Program-made: the position numbers and the translations under genes | Notes under the pieces: generated by a model | The model's database searches: none | What the model saw: only the letters and a program-made list of their open reading frames with translations | What the model was told of the DNA's origin: nothing | Assembly (NCBI GenBank): GCA_037501455.1 | Contig: CM074862.1 | Coordinates: 80,778,001 to 80,842,000 of the forward strand | Length of the DNA stretch: 64,000 nt | Direction of reading: 5' to 3' | Origin: Lantana camara | Lineage: Eukaryota > Streptophyta > Magnoliopsida > Lamiales > Verbenaceae | Shown here: in pieces, positions 37,902 through 49,655 of the stretch | Layout: every line of letters begins with the position of its first letter | Numbering within the stretch: the stretch's first letter is position 1

Positions 37902-39831
37902 TGTTAGGAATAGTGCCCTAGAAAGCCGATTGTATATCCGCTTTGTGCTTTTCCTTATTGTAATCATAGACAATCTTTGAATGAAATAACGAATTGAGGC
38001 AACACTTCTTTATATGCTCTTGTTTGGTATGCGTTTACTTTAGCTGTGCATGTATGAGAACTCCCCTAATCCCGATGACTTTAGGACTCTACCATTTAGG
38101 TGAAATGGTTCATGAAACGAGCCCTATATCACATAAGTCATGATTAGTAAAATACTCCAAGCCGATGAGTCCTACAGACAGTGGGAGTGTCAACCTGACT
38201 CCTCTAAGGCTTGCTTGTGGGATCACGCCCTTAAGAAGGACCACCTTATTTCATGGAGGTGCAAAGTGTATAGATGATACGTGCGTGATACATGAGGGTG
38301 CTTACTTTAATAAGTAAGTTCACTGAGGTGCCCCGTGTGAGAACATTCCTAAATGGGAAAGGAAGTTTCTATTTCAGGAAATGGAAACTTCCAGATTAGG
38401 AAATATCTCACGAGTCATTGATGTGATTAATTGATCCTTAGACTTGAGGTTCCTTATCACTTTATGAGTTAACTCTGTAGTCTTAGGTATAAGCTTTAAA
38501 GGGTGTCGCCTTAGACAACTGTTTCAAGGCTTATGCTGGGCCTACACAAGTGATTCATGAAAGTGAATGAGAATCAAGAAAGGACCTACACTTGCATTTG
38601 CAAGGTGATCTCTTATTGTGTAAGTCATTCATATGCCATATGGAGTCCTTGGCCAAGGCAGTAGATCAAGACATCAAGAAAAGGGTTTCTTGGATTGAGA
38701 TCAAATGGATATGAAATGCACTTAGCTTTAAGACCGGATTATTAGGGTTCTGATTATTCCCTTGCCCTAGATCTTGGTTGAGAGATAGTAAGTAGGAGGA
38801 TTGTATCTCATATGAATCAATGACTTAAAGGTTCTGTCGAATCCGAACATTCCAATTCAGCTAGGGGTTAAACACCTATTGCTAGACTATGGTCGTTTAA
38901 TCTGTGGACTGATTAATTAATTAGTGAATTAATTAATTAGGGTCACTGCTAATTGAATTGAGAACCTAGAGGGTCACACATAACAGCTTGGTTACATGAG
39001 TTGAGGCTTAAAAATGATTAAACGAGTTAATCGGGCCAAGAGGGTTCCACACGTGTGAAATCACACGTGTGGCTCACGTGAGTGACACGTGTGAATATAT
39101 ATATATATTGTATATATATGTATTAAATAATTAAATGTGTTAATTATTTAATAGACTTTGGTTTAATTTTGAATTAAAAAGAAAGTCTTATTTTGGAGAA
39201 AAATAATATAGTTAATTAATTATGAATTAATTAATTAGATAAAATAAGTTATTTATTTTAAATAAATAAAGTATAAAATTATCCAAAAATAGTTTGGATA
39301 TTTTTAGCTCTCCTAAAGTTGATTTGAATTTGAATTCAAAGTCAAAGTTGGAAATTACTTGATGATCAAGTAATAGGAGAGAGAGAGACCAAAATCCTAG
39401 CCCATTAAGGACTAGGAATTTTGGCACTCCCTTGCTTATAAATAGGGGAGCTCGAGCTCCCCTTAGAGCTAATTGACAATTCTTTTAGTTCATGTGTTGA
39501 ACACCTTCCTTTCTCCAAGATAAACAAAACCCTAGGTTAAGCCTAAACACTAACTAGAGAACTAGCATCCTTACTAGTTAGATTGTGATCAAGTTGGTGG
39601 ACTTTCTCTAGAGACTTCAAGTTAGAAGTTTGAGGATTCGAGCTTTACCAAGGAGAGGGGATCAAGCTGCGAGAAGAGCGTTCTTGGGTGGCTTGAAACG
39701 CTTCAAGAAAGAATAAAAAGAAAAGTAAGTTTTCTATCTCTACGAATTTGGTTACACGATTGCGAGTCCAAGGTCCTTTTGTTGGGAAAATTTTTTAAAT
39801 TCCGCTGCTTTCTGATTCGTGTTTCCCAACA
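37902..39831 (+). repeat. Angela 3' LTR
   Basis: 1930 bp, matches 29320-31275. The 26-bp shortfall is at the CACGTG cluster. Ends TTTCCCAACA followed by the target duplication TTAGA. Confidence 0.93.
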
Positions 39832-42810
39832 TTAGAGGCATAACTTCTTGAGAGCCCTCGGGGACGATTGTAGTATCATTAGCCCCCACGTTCGGTTCCG
39901 TACGAGGAGCCATTTCTTCCTGTCGAGCGGCCATGAATTCATCCTGCATGAGTTCCACTAAGTAACTGAATTCAGGCTCGCTTATATTGGCCTCGGGGTC
40001 CTCTCCCCCCTCTCTGGAACTCCCTTAGTGCTCATCGAATTGAAACCCCATGTCCGAGCGTCCCCGAACGGAAGCGTCCACCAAGCCCAAGTGGATGAGC
40101 TGCTCAATAGCCAAGTTGAAGGCATTTTGAGCCTCATCGTAATAGTGAAGCGAGGCGGCAAAACTAAAGGCTTTGGAATGGTAGAACTTGATGATTGCCT
40201 CCTTGTTTACCTTCTCGATGCGCTCTGGAAGTTGTCTGACTGCTTCCGCATACTTCTTCTCAGCTACGTTGGACTTGGAGACCCACCCGTTCCGATCATC
40301 CATCAACTTTTTATTGTTGTCAGAGAGCTTAGTATAATCCGAGCGGAGCTTCTTCCGAGCGTCCTCTGACTTCTTGAAATCTTCTTTCAGCTTCTTTAGC
40401 TCCTCCTACACCTTGGCATGCTCGGTTTGGAGGGAGAGAAATTTGGCCTTCTCAACATCCAGTTCCTCCTGAATTTGAGCGGGGTCATTCGTGAGTGCCA
40501 TCTTTTTGTATTTGGCCTTGTGCTCGGAGTACACAGTCGCGCGCATTTGAAGGTTTTTGGCCCTCGGAAGTACTTGCTGCATTTTCAGAGGGAAAGGAAA
40601 ATTTATGTACTGAAGCATTTTATGGAAGAAAAACATCTGAAGGAAGAGAACCAAATAAAAGGGAATTACGGAGATGAGAGCATGGATATGATCTCCTGCC
40701 ACTCTCTCAGAACTTTGGGAGAACAGCGCTCGATGATCTCCAGAAAATTGGACCCTTTCATAGAGTCCTTGAGTGATGGTACGTGAGGGTGTGCACTCAC
40801 TCAACAAATTAGGGCCTTCCTCAGGGGCGCGTTCAAAGTGCCTATCCCCCATCCGCTCAAAATTCCACAGATGTTCCTCCTCAGAGGAAGAAGTGTCATC
40901 ATCTCCTTGAGTGCCCTCGACAACCTGCTTGCCCTTGCCCAATATGGGAATACTATCGGGCATCCTTTTCCTCTTTCTGGAAGCTTAGGTGACATCTCCT
41001 TGGGACTCTCTGATGACCACGCGCGAGTGTGGTCAGTTTTGGTCATTGGAAGGAGGGGTGGCTCCCCTCAGGATGGTTGAATCCACGGGCCTGGTAACGA
41101 TCCTTGTGTCGGTGTTAGCCTCACGATTCTCCCCTCGACCTTGGGGATGGACGCTCGTGCTACTACTTGTCTCCTGATGTCCATCTCGGCCATCCCCTCA
41201 GCCAGCTCCTCGTCCTCGAAGCGGTTGTTGTTGTTGCTGCTGTTGTTGTTGGTTGCGTTGGTGGTTGAGGACGTTAACAAAGTTGACCACGTTCCTCATG
41301 TTTCCACCTCTCCTCGCCATTATGATATTTACACGTGAAATGAAGAAAACGAGGGTAAAACTTTCCTTATAAAATCAGCGGAATGCAAGTATAGCAGTTA
41401 GCAACCCTATCTAAAGTTAGTTCCCTAGAAGCTAACCATCTCTCTCCAAATTTTGGGTGGGAGGATTTCTGAGAAAGTCAGGGTCGTTTGTAAGCCCACA
41501 AAGGAACATGACCTCTGCATCATCTATTAAATATTTGGCTTGTATCAGCCAACCCTCGTCCCTCATTGCAACGGCCAAATCTTGGCCCCAGTTCTCAGGC
41601 AAAATGGGGTCCAAACGGTGCCTCACGAGGGGTGCCTCACCATGCGAAACGCACTCTCGTGGGACCCAAAAATCATCATCTTTCGGAGCCCTCACAAAGA
41701 ATAACTTTTCTTTCCATTGCACTCCATAAGTTGACGAGGGGGAGTTAATCAATTTCGAGCCAGATTTTGCTTGGATGTAATAAAAACCCGCCCTCGGGGA
41801 TGGGCGGGGCGAGCGTGCAACCAGGAACAGAGCATTGAAATTGTGGATTGAAGGTTGGTTTCCGGTATACACCATGAGGCTTACAAAGGTGATTATGAGC
41901 GCTAAACCGTTGGGTGCAATTTGTGATGGGCATAAATTAAGATTATTAAGGATGTTGGCTACAGGGACAGGAATAGGGAACCTTAGACCTCCAAATGTCA
42001 CTGAGTCCTTAAAACTGCCATCCCTCCCGGAGGTGGGTTGTTACCCCGCTCGTGCGGAGCAGGGATCCTCCAATGGAATCAGTCGTCCCAGTGTATAGGA
42101 GCCATTATAGACACTATCTCCCCTTGAGTAATTGTACTGGGGGTCTCATCAGGGGTCCTCTCGGTCGCTTGCATGGCCGAGCCTTCCCCCTCAGCCGACC
42201 CCTTAGTCTTTTTGGATTTCTTGGATTTTATTCTACGTTTAGTAGGTGGCTCTTCCGACGGCCCCACCGCCTCCTCCTCGAGAGCCGGAGGCGTTATGGC
42301 CACTATCACATTTTGGCGGTGAGGGTGAGTAGCGCTCTCAGTTATCAGAAGGGCAACTCCTTGCCTCTCCGCCTCTATCACCAAATCCATCTCTTCAAAG
42401 ATATGCTCCACACCCCCCCTCCCCCCCCGGCGGAAACCGCCGCATCCAATTCTTTATCCCCGGGTGAATCAGGATGTGATGAACTTTGGGTAGCCATCTC
42501 CTCAACTTCACGAGTAAATTCTTCAACGTGATTTCCAGACATGATTTTTGGAAGATTAAAGGAAATATGGAAAAATTTGGAGATATGGAGATTTTGGGAA
42601 GGAGCAGAAATTATGAAAAAGGTTGATCCTAACAAAACTAGGGTTAGCAAGTTAGAAAGAAGATTCACGAAAAGATTACCTAATGATTTTTGGGAAAACA
42701 TGAAGAGGGATGAAATTCTCTAGGATTTGCTCTGAGGATTTTTTTTTTTTTGAGTAATAGCTCCGGAATTTGGTTCACGTAGAGAAGACGAAGAGGAGTG
42801 TGGAATCCCC

Positions 42811-42818
42811 TATTTATA
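42811..42818 (-). promoter_or_regulatory. TATA box for the antisense ORF
   Basis: The minus strand reads CCTATAAATAG, a strong plant TATA box, about 270 bases upstream of the antisense ATG and far outside the LTR. This suggests that the antisense ORF has its own promoter with transcription starting near 42780. Transcription itself is inferred. Confidence 0.6.
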
Positions 42819-43114
42819 GGGTATGATTTGGGAATATTAAATTCAAAACCAATCATTTCCCACCTTGGAAACCGCCCACTTTTGTGAAACATCGTGCACT
42901 TCCCTATGATCACGAACCGTTTCCTGGAAAGTCACACCCACTCTCCCATCAGCATTAAATGCGGGTTGATACGAGCGGTCAGTTGAAGAGACAGGCATTT
43001 AATGCTTAATCAGAAGAAGATTTTCCAACAAGTCACCTCTTATCCCGAGCGCTGCCCTCGGAGCATTTGAAGGATTTAAATTCTATAGCCCTTATCACTA
43101 AGGACTACAGAATT

Positions 43115-43125
43115 GGGGGGAAAAA
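43115..43125 (+). other. Polypurine tract of the Tat element
   Basis: GGGGGGAAAAA directly precedes the 3' LTR start TGATGGGG. Confidence 0.85.
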
Positions 43126-43985
43126 TGATGGGGCCAAAATAAGCTCGGCCTAGGTTTCGACATGTGGCGCCACCCGCAACGGACATGTGGCCTCTTTACC
43201 TCAAGTAGGCCCCCTCCGAGCGTAGTCCGCCCACGATAGCCAATGACCCATGTGTGACACGTGTTGTCGACGTTACATAACACGTGGCCGTCATCGTCGC
43301 TCACCAACGAGCGCTCCTTATGCTACTAAGCAAGACCTAAGATCACCAAGGAAGTCAATTCGAGTGCCATTCCCCTCAGATGAGCTTCCTTATGCTAGCA
43401 GACTGAGGGGCCAAGCTCCCCTCGTTGCACGGCCTTGGCACTGATCTCCATGCAAATCCACAAGCCCATCAGGCTCAAGGTTGACACGAGCGTGCCCCTG
43501 GCCCTCGTTACCAACCCCCAAAATGGCTTTCTGACACCCCGTACCCTCCCACGCACCTGCCACTGTTGCCCGCACCATCTTTTCGCCAGCTTTTGCAGGA
43601 GATTCCTCCTACGTTTCTCCTCATTACGTCACGTGTTAAGGCAGCATTAGGGCAGGACCACAAGGGGCAAATTACCAAAGGGTCCCTGACCCTCAACTAG
43701 AAATAAGAGACTTCATCTCTTCCACTGTAAGCCATCTTCCATTACTAAAATCTTTACACTCATTCACCTCTTTCAGACCATCGTCTGACTTGAGTGTCGG
43801 AGAGCCAAACTGGGTATCACCCCCAACTTGGCTATCTGACTTCTCTTTTTTTTTTTTCTTTTTTTTTTTTTGTGTTTGTCCTAGCAGGTTGAACCCCCAT
43901 CTTCTCCAGTGATTATCACTTGGTTTCCTCATATCAAACAAATTCTAAAGCGACTGGACTCTGTTTCCCATATTAAGACCCATCA
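43126..43985 (+). repeat. Tat element 3' LTR
   Basis: 860 bp, homologous along its length to 20886-21735. The promoter box that reads TATAAATA in the 5' LTR reads TAGAAATA here (43698-43705). A T-rich homopolymer expansion lies at 43849-43871. Confidence 0.85.
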
Positions 43986-45112
43986 ACAGGTATTACTTGG
44001 AACACTAAATCTTATATTATAAATAACATTATATCATAATATATTTATATTTTCTCATTCACATGTAGTTATTATTTGAAAATTTTAATTTTCTTCAGTT
44101 AAATTTTCAAATATAAGATTTACCTTTAAATAGTAAAACTATCGAGATTTGAGATGGTAATTTACTTACACCAACAAAGAAGATACCAATCACCTTTGTG
44201 TAGGTATGGAATTTAAATTTATAGTGATATTTATGATTTTTATAACATTTATCCAAAAAAAATGGTTTTCGTAATTAAAGCAAAAAATTCTTATAAAAGA
44301 ATAAAAAGTGATGAAAAATAAGATGTTATGCTTTGTTGTTGTGCCCATTAAGGATATAAAGAGGAAAATAAAGTGGCTAATCCTGAAAAAAGAATTGATT
44401 GTCCAGCAAGGATCAAGTTGGATATAATTTTGTTAAATGGAAATATAGCTAAAGGAGATATTATTGAAATTTTAGATTTTGGTTGAAAAAAACGTTAAGA
44501 ATTATATTGTTGAGTACAAAACTCTAAAAATAGTGTAAAAATATGAACAAGTTATGATGATCAGGAAGAGTTTCAATATTATAGAAATTATTTATATTGC
44601 AAAGTACACGAGTCTAAAGTTATTACTTTATAATATTCCGACATGATATCTTTTTTTAATTTTTGTTTTTTATGTTATTGAACTTAATATTTTTTTCTCT
44701 GATTCAAAATTATTATTATTTTTTTTTTGTATTTAGTTGTTGTATTATATTGTATCTAGGTAGTAATTATCATAATTATTTATCTAATTGGTAATGGGCC
44801 ATAAAACTAGATTCAAAAAATCAAGTAGCAGAAACATAATTTTTGAGAACTTGAGAACCAACTATAAATAAATTAAATAAAAAAAAAGAAGAAAGAAAAA
44901 TTGTAAACATAATACGTAGTCAAATATTACAGATAAGGTAATCATTAATCTAATAGTTATGATTTGTCTATATGAAAATCTATTTCTTACACCACGCGCA
45001 TTGACTGTGAATAAAATTGAATTTTTCTTCACTTTTCTATTAAACAAGACTATTTTATCCCTATATTTTATTAATTAAATTATATATATATATATATATA
45101 TATAAACATAAT
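43986..45112. other. AT-rich intergenic DNA
   Basis: AT-rich spacer between the Tat element and the DUF4220 locus. Apart from a weak FAR1-like fragment (44325-44484) and a TA microsatellite (45077-45104), nothing is recognised. Confidence 0.55.
44325..44484 (+). pseudogene. Possible FAR1/MULE-type zinc domain fragment
   Basis: One frame reads VMLCCCAH, stop, GYKEENKV, NPEKRIDCPARIKLD, which resembles the R-x-x-C-x-A-R core of FAR1-type domains found in FHY3/FAR1 proteins and Mutator-like transposases. It has an in-frame stop, no clear ends and no second half. This is a weak match that could be chance. Confidence 0.2.
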
Positions 45113-45346
45113 ATGTACGATGTACCACCACCTCAGGCCGCCGGCACAACCTCCGAAGCCATCACCGCCACTTTCGCCACCGCTAATCCACCACCTTGCA
45201 ATTGCCTTTCCACCACTAGTCCTCCCTCTATTTTTCTTCTCCATCGGCCACACACCACCACCACAACAATGGTTACGGTAAGTAACAACACAAAATCAAC
45301 TCAAATATATTCGAAGAAGTCGAATTTAAGCCGAGTTCTTGCTTGA
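45113..45346 (+). other. Small ORF of doubtful coding status
   Basis: A 77-codon frame, rich in Thr, Pro, Ser and Ala, starts right after a TA microsatellite. No domain is recognised. The base composition changes sharply from the AT-rich spacer, so it may be a gene remnant or the upstream part of the DUF4220 locus. Confidence 0.2.
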
Positions 45347-45852
45347 TTAGTATACTATTGGAACCCCTCACTTCTGAATTGTGGTTGGCCAACCCTTATA
45401 TTTTAATAAACATTATTATATTTACTTTATATTATATATATGATTTTCCTATACCTATATAATTATTATATATTCGTAATTTATAAAGGAAAAACTAAAT
45501 GTGGTCAATTCTTGACATATATCATCGGCCGGCCTAACTCTTTTCATTTGAGTTTGAGAAAGAACCCCACTTTACATTGCTGCGTAGCCCATCGCTCCTG
45601 TTCTCCTCGCTCCTCCACCACCACAGGGCTACCGCCCACTCACCGTCTTGCCTATTCTCTTTTTCTCTGCAACCGCCCCAACTCCCATCTATTGAGATAT
45701 ATATGTAATTTATTTCTCAAATCTTTGTATTGTTGTTTCCTCTTCTCTCAATTTGTTTTCTTCCTACCAAAATTTTCATCAACATATCTTCACCTGCATT
45801 CATCTAATTCCAAAACCACTCCCGGTTTCTTAATTACAGGGTAAAAAACAAA
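45347..45852 (+). other. Upstream region of the DUF4220 pseudogene
   Basis: Pyrimidine-rich, consistent with a plant 5' untranslated region. TTAATTACAGG at about 45830-45840, just before the ATG, looks like an intron acceptor. No certain TATA box was chosen. Confidence 0.4.
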
Positions 45853-46111
45853 ATGTTTTCCAATTTTTCGGACGCAGCGAAGAGGCTATGGGAGGAGTGG
45901 AACATACGTTCTTGCGTCCTCACCAGTCTTGGGTTTCTAGTAGCTTTCATATTCTCAGCGAATTCCAAGAAAACAAGGAAAGCCACAGCTTTGACGTCCT
46001 TGATATGGTCCTTTTACCTCTTAGCCGATGCGCTTGTTGTGTATTCAGTGGGACTCATTTCCAACGGCCAACGACTGCCCCGGAAAGTTAGCCATAAACA
46101 AGGAGCTGGCA
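45853..46111 (+). pseudogene. DUF4220/DUF594 gene, segment 1 (N-terminal membrane region)
   Basis: Starts at the ATG at 45853 and reads MFSNFSDAAKRLWEEWNIR followed by two hydrophobic stretches (about residues 20-36 and 47-67), as in the N-terminus of the plant DUF4220 membrane proteins (KRLWNEW, WSAYLLADW-like words). Function of the family is unknown. After residue 72 the frame shifts: the family-like sequence NDCPGKLAINKEL is read two bases over at about 46067-46109. A solo LTR begins at 46112 and the gene resumes at 60268 after the TGGCA duplication. Confidence 0.8.
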
Positions 46112-46863
46112 TGTAACATCCCGATCGATCGGACTTTCAGGTAATCTAATATGTGCACGATTTAATTATTTTCTTATGTGATTATGTGATATTTAAATGT
46201 GAACGCGAATATTTGAACTTAATTGTGCTAGTATGATTAAGAGTAATTTTGAACGTTTTAACTTTCTTGCTTTGTATTTTGCTCATTTTGGATCTGAATT
46301 TAATTCTGATTTTTGTGAATTCTTGATATGTGCTAATTACATAAGTTATGGACTCATTTATATGCTCGTTTTATATTTTGGAACTTGTTTGGTTTGCCTT
46401 TTATTCGTTTTTGGAGACGGGACCTAAAGGAGGCTAAAAAGCATTTAGCATACCTTGGGTTCCGAGCGGCATATCTTAAGGTCGGGAATTCGGATCCGAA
46501 TTTTGTTACCTCCGTTGAACTCATTTTAACGATCCGGGTTCAATGGAATAAGCCTCAGATTTTTCTAAGTTCATTTAGACCCCCAAAATTCAACTGGAAC
46601 GAGCATCTTACGCCTAAGAGATATCTTTTGACCTAACCTTGATTAGTGGGTCCCTCTTAAACCTAACCAAACCTTAACCTTGACTCTTAGCCTTGTGTTA
46701 AACTCTACCTTAGCCCTTAACCCCTGGAAACTGAGCCAAACCCTCCCACAAACCACACAAGTTCAGCTCCAATTGAAGAGAAGAGAGAAGAGAAGAAACC
46801 CTTTGGCCATTTTGGTGATTTTGAGCTCTAATCACCTCCAAATATTCCCAAATTTGAAAGGTA

Positions 46864-49608
46864 TGTAACACCCCGCTCGTCCTACAAGTAAGGTACGTCA
46901 CTTTTTAACCTTTTTATGTGTTTAATTATGTGATTTTGTGCTTTGTGTGGCCCTATTTTGAAATCTTTAAGAGTTTAGGGGCTTGTTTGTAATTTTCTCT
47001 TTTAAGAGGTTTTTCGGTCATTTCTCATTCGGTCGAGAGTTCGACCCTTTTGACCCCTGCTTTGCGTTCGGGGCAATAATACGAGTCCGTAGACTCTGAG
47101 TTTGCCCAATTCTGTTGTCGTTAGCCCCTTCTACCGATCGTTCTTACGTGCGTGGACCGAGATAAATATCTTGATCATCGTAATTCGTGCCAGACTTCAG
47201 CTTCATCGTCTCTCTCTCTCCCGCGATCAGACACACCCACACACACACTCGAGGTGTAAAAACATACACTTATCCGTTCTCTCTCGTTTCTCGACGAAAT
47301 TCAACGTTTGAGTAGTGGAAATTTATCGTCTCGACGAGCCCGTCACGATGGTACAAAAATCGGGACCTAAAAATCAGCGGTGGTGGAGCTATGGCGAGCA
47401 GCAGGTGGCGCGGCTTAGAGCCGCCGCTTCGCCGCCCATTCGCGACAGCTTCCGGTGATAGTCTTGGAGCACGCACTCCTAACCCATGACGAGGACTTCC
47501 CGGCGCAACCGATGGCATTGGCGGAGCGGCCATCCGGGCCACGACGGCGTCGCACGCACCGCCTGAACTTCCCGACAGGCGGCGGCGCTGCTGTAGCGGC
47601 GGGATTCCGCCGCCTCCGGTGACTTTTTCCGGCGTTGAAGGGTGGTGTCCTAGGTTTTTCGGTGCCCTGAATCCATTTTCGGCCTCAGAAGGGGGCGAAT
47701 CGCGGCAGAAGTGGTGGTTCCGGTGTGGCAGCGGTGGCGCGCGGCTTTCGGCGGCGATTTGAAGCTTTTCCGGTAATCTTTTAGCAACGGTTCCTTCTGA
47801 GAAATTGTTCCTCATGTCAAGTCCGAGCCATTCGTGGTGGTGGCGGCCCAAGAACCGGCCGGGGCTGGACCGGCGGTCCGGTTTTCCGATGATTTTTCCG
47901 GGGTTTGGCTATGGGGCTTTCGTAGGCCTCGCTACGGGCTTTCCAACGGTATGCTCGGATTTTGTTTTTGTTTTGCGGTTTGCGTTTAATTTCAGTTTTT
48001 GTCGTTGGGATTTGGTTCAGTTTTTCATCAACGAAGTCCGACGTGTTTTGTATTTTCTGAAATTGGTTGAGGGCTTTTGTCAAGCAGGCCGAGGCGTACG
48101 TTTCTGTCCTTCCGGGGAATTTTTCGACCACCGGAGGTGGTGGTCCGGCGGCTGTGCGTGGCGGTTTGGCTGGTTCCGGTGGTGGCGTTCCGATGCCCTT
48201 CGGACAGAAAGTTCCTCTCGTTGTGGTGAGTTCAACGCCACTTTCCGTTCGTCAATCGGGTATCCGGTTGATTTATTCTGATTTATTTTGTATAATTTGA
48301 ATATTTGGAATTAATTGTTTTAATTGCAATAAATTGTGTATTGTTGTATTTGTCGATCAATATGTATGCCAACGGATATAAAACCTTGTATTAAGTGAAA
48401 TGTGATATGTATGAATATATTGATTCGCAAATTGGACCCCGTTATGTCGAATTGTATTAGTTGTTATTTGTTTTAAAATGTAATTCGCTCTTCTATGCTT
48501 GTTAAATTAATGAATATGCATTGTATGGTATTTGGAAATATGTAATGAATGATGACTGTATGATTTCATGATTGTTGTTGATATTAGTTTCGTTTCATGC
48601 CATTAGATTTAATATAGCCTTGTAGAAGGGGTGTTTGTGTAATTTTAGAAAATGTAAATTTGTATAACTTGAATTAATTGAACCTTATCAATTGAAAACG
48701 ATTATGCTAATTTTGATGAAGTAAAGGTTACTTTATTATGCCTTGAATAATTAAATTTGAGATTTTTTGCAATTAACATTTAATTACCTAAATTGAATTT
48801 GAAACTATTATGCAATGTATGAACTTTGAATGATTAAATGGCTTAGTCGGAATTTGGGATGTAACCTCGTGGGTTTAAAAGAATTCGTCACATGTTATTA
48901 TACGATTCAATTGGCCTTGTGATATGTGGATTTTGTGTAAAATGTGAAATATGACTTGAATTGGAATTTATTATATGATATAAGAATTTGTTATGTAATA
49001 TATGATTTAGTCAGAATTGAATTAGTATGTCTTGGGTGATTTAATTTGAAACTTTGTAATTTAGGTTTAATTACTTAATTTAAAATAAACCTATTATGCG
49101 ATATATGAATTGTATGAAACTTATATGATTCAATTAGAACTTTTGCACTTAAGAAATAAGTTATTCGTATGAATATGAATTAGTCATTTGATATATGAAT
49201 TTATATGAAATAATGTGATATGCATTGCCTTCCATTTTGTTTATTTGAATTGATTGTGTATAAGAACATCTCTTGATCTACTTTGTGAATATGTTGAGCT
49301 ATGCGATATTTTATTTTACAAGTAATTAGTATGATTATGAACTTGGCTTATGTGATTTCATTTCTTAAGTACTTGAGCATGTGCCGTGCGTCTTTTTATG
49401 GTTGTCTGAGTCTGAGTCTGAGTTTTGTACTGTGTTTTGTGTGATCAGTTGGTACAGGTGCACCCGGGGTGGTGACTTGTGGTCGTACAGGTTCCAGGGT
49501 GGACCATTTGCTTTTGGTTTGGCTTCGTTTGGTGCCAGGTGAGGGAGTTTTCGTTCTAGTTACATATTAAACCCTACAACCTTATGTGACAAGCTTTGGC
49601 CAAAACCC

Positions 49609-49655
<47 letters not shown>

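Larger units (their letters stand above)
29320..39831 (+). mobile_element. Angela/BARE-type Copia retrotransposon, recent, nested in the Tat element
   Basis: 5' LTR 29320-31275, primer site, 2.3-kb structured leader, single gag-pol frame, polypurine tract, 3' LTR 37902-39831. Perfect 5-bp target duplication TTAGA at 29315-29319 and 39832-39836. Gag fused to pol, LTRs near 1.9 kb and the domain order fit the Angela/BARE group. The LTRs differ at about 1.5% by eye plus one 26-bp length difference. The only visible break in the protein is a MITE in RNase H. Confidence 0.93.
29163..42542 (-). pseudogene. Antisense extra ORF of the Tat element (gypsy-type transposon protein), split by a Copia element
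   Basis: Reads opposite to gag-pol. Start ATG at 42542; an acidic/Ser-rich N-terminus with a frameshift in a C/G homopolymer at 42413-42429; a basic KKSKK segment near 42220. A conserved domain follows at about 42001-41432 (LRFPIPV, LCPSQIAPN, FVSLMVY, W-rich end) that I recognise as the 'putative gypsy type transposon' domain. Then come a glutamine run (41219-41255), a linker, and a coiled coil at about 40440-40250 with a C-terminal tail. The Angela element (29320-39831) interrupts the tail; across its TTAGA duplication the frame continues without a shift to a stop at 29163-29165. Stops near 42079, 41434, 40406 and 40023 show decay or introns. Function unknown; sense or antisense extra ORFs are known in Tat elements. 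Confidence 0.65.
20886..43985 (+). mobile_element. Degenerate Tat-type Ty3/Gypsy retrotransposon, 23.1 kb with nested insertion
   Basis: 5' LTR 20886-21735, primer site, gag, protease-reverse transcriptase-RNase H-integrase, a long 3' region with degenerate repeats and an antisense ORF, polypurine tract, 3' LTR 43126-43985. The flanks are AGAGG and ACAGG (4 of 5 match), a probable target duplication. A second, archaeal-type RNase H and an extra ORF between pol and 3' LTR are known in the Tat lineage. Without the nested Copia it would be about 12.6 kb. The first third of the LTR pair differs at roughly 8-9% by eye, and gag-pol has many stops and frameshifts. Confidence 0.85.

Noticed and set aside
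41141..41338. Plus-strand ORFs between 40028 and 42098
   Set aside because: They are shadows of the antisense ORF, whose domain and coiled coil are readable on the minus strand; Leu-rich runs come from the glutamine repeat.
46864..46868. Target duplication for LARD-A
   Set aside because: Left flank AGGTA does not match TCTTA or TCCAT on the right under either reasonable LTR end, so none is claimed.
47805..48281. 158-codon ORF (and 193-codon frames at 47270-47851 and 54403-54984)
   Set aside because: All lie in the GC-rich part of the LARD-A LTRs, on both strands, Trp/Arg/Gly-rich, without motif; the two LTR copies do not keep the same reading.
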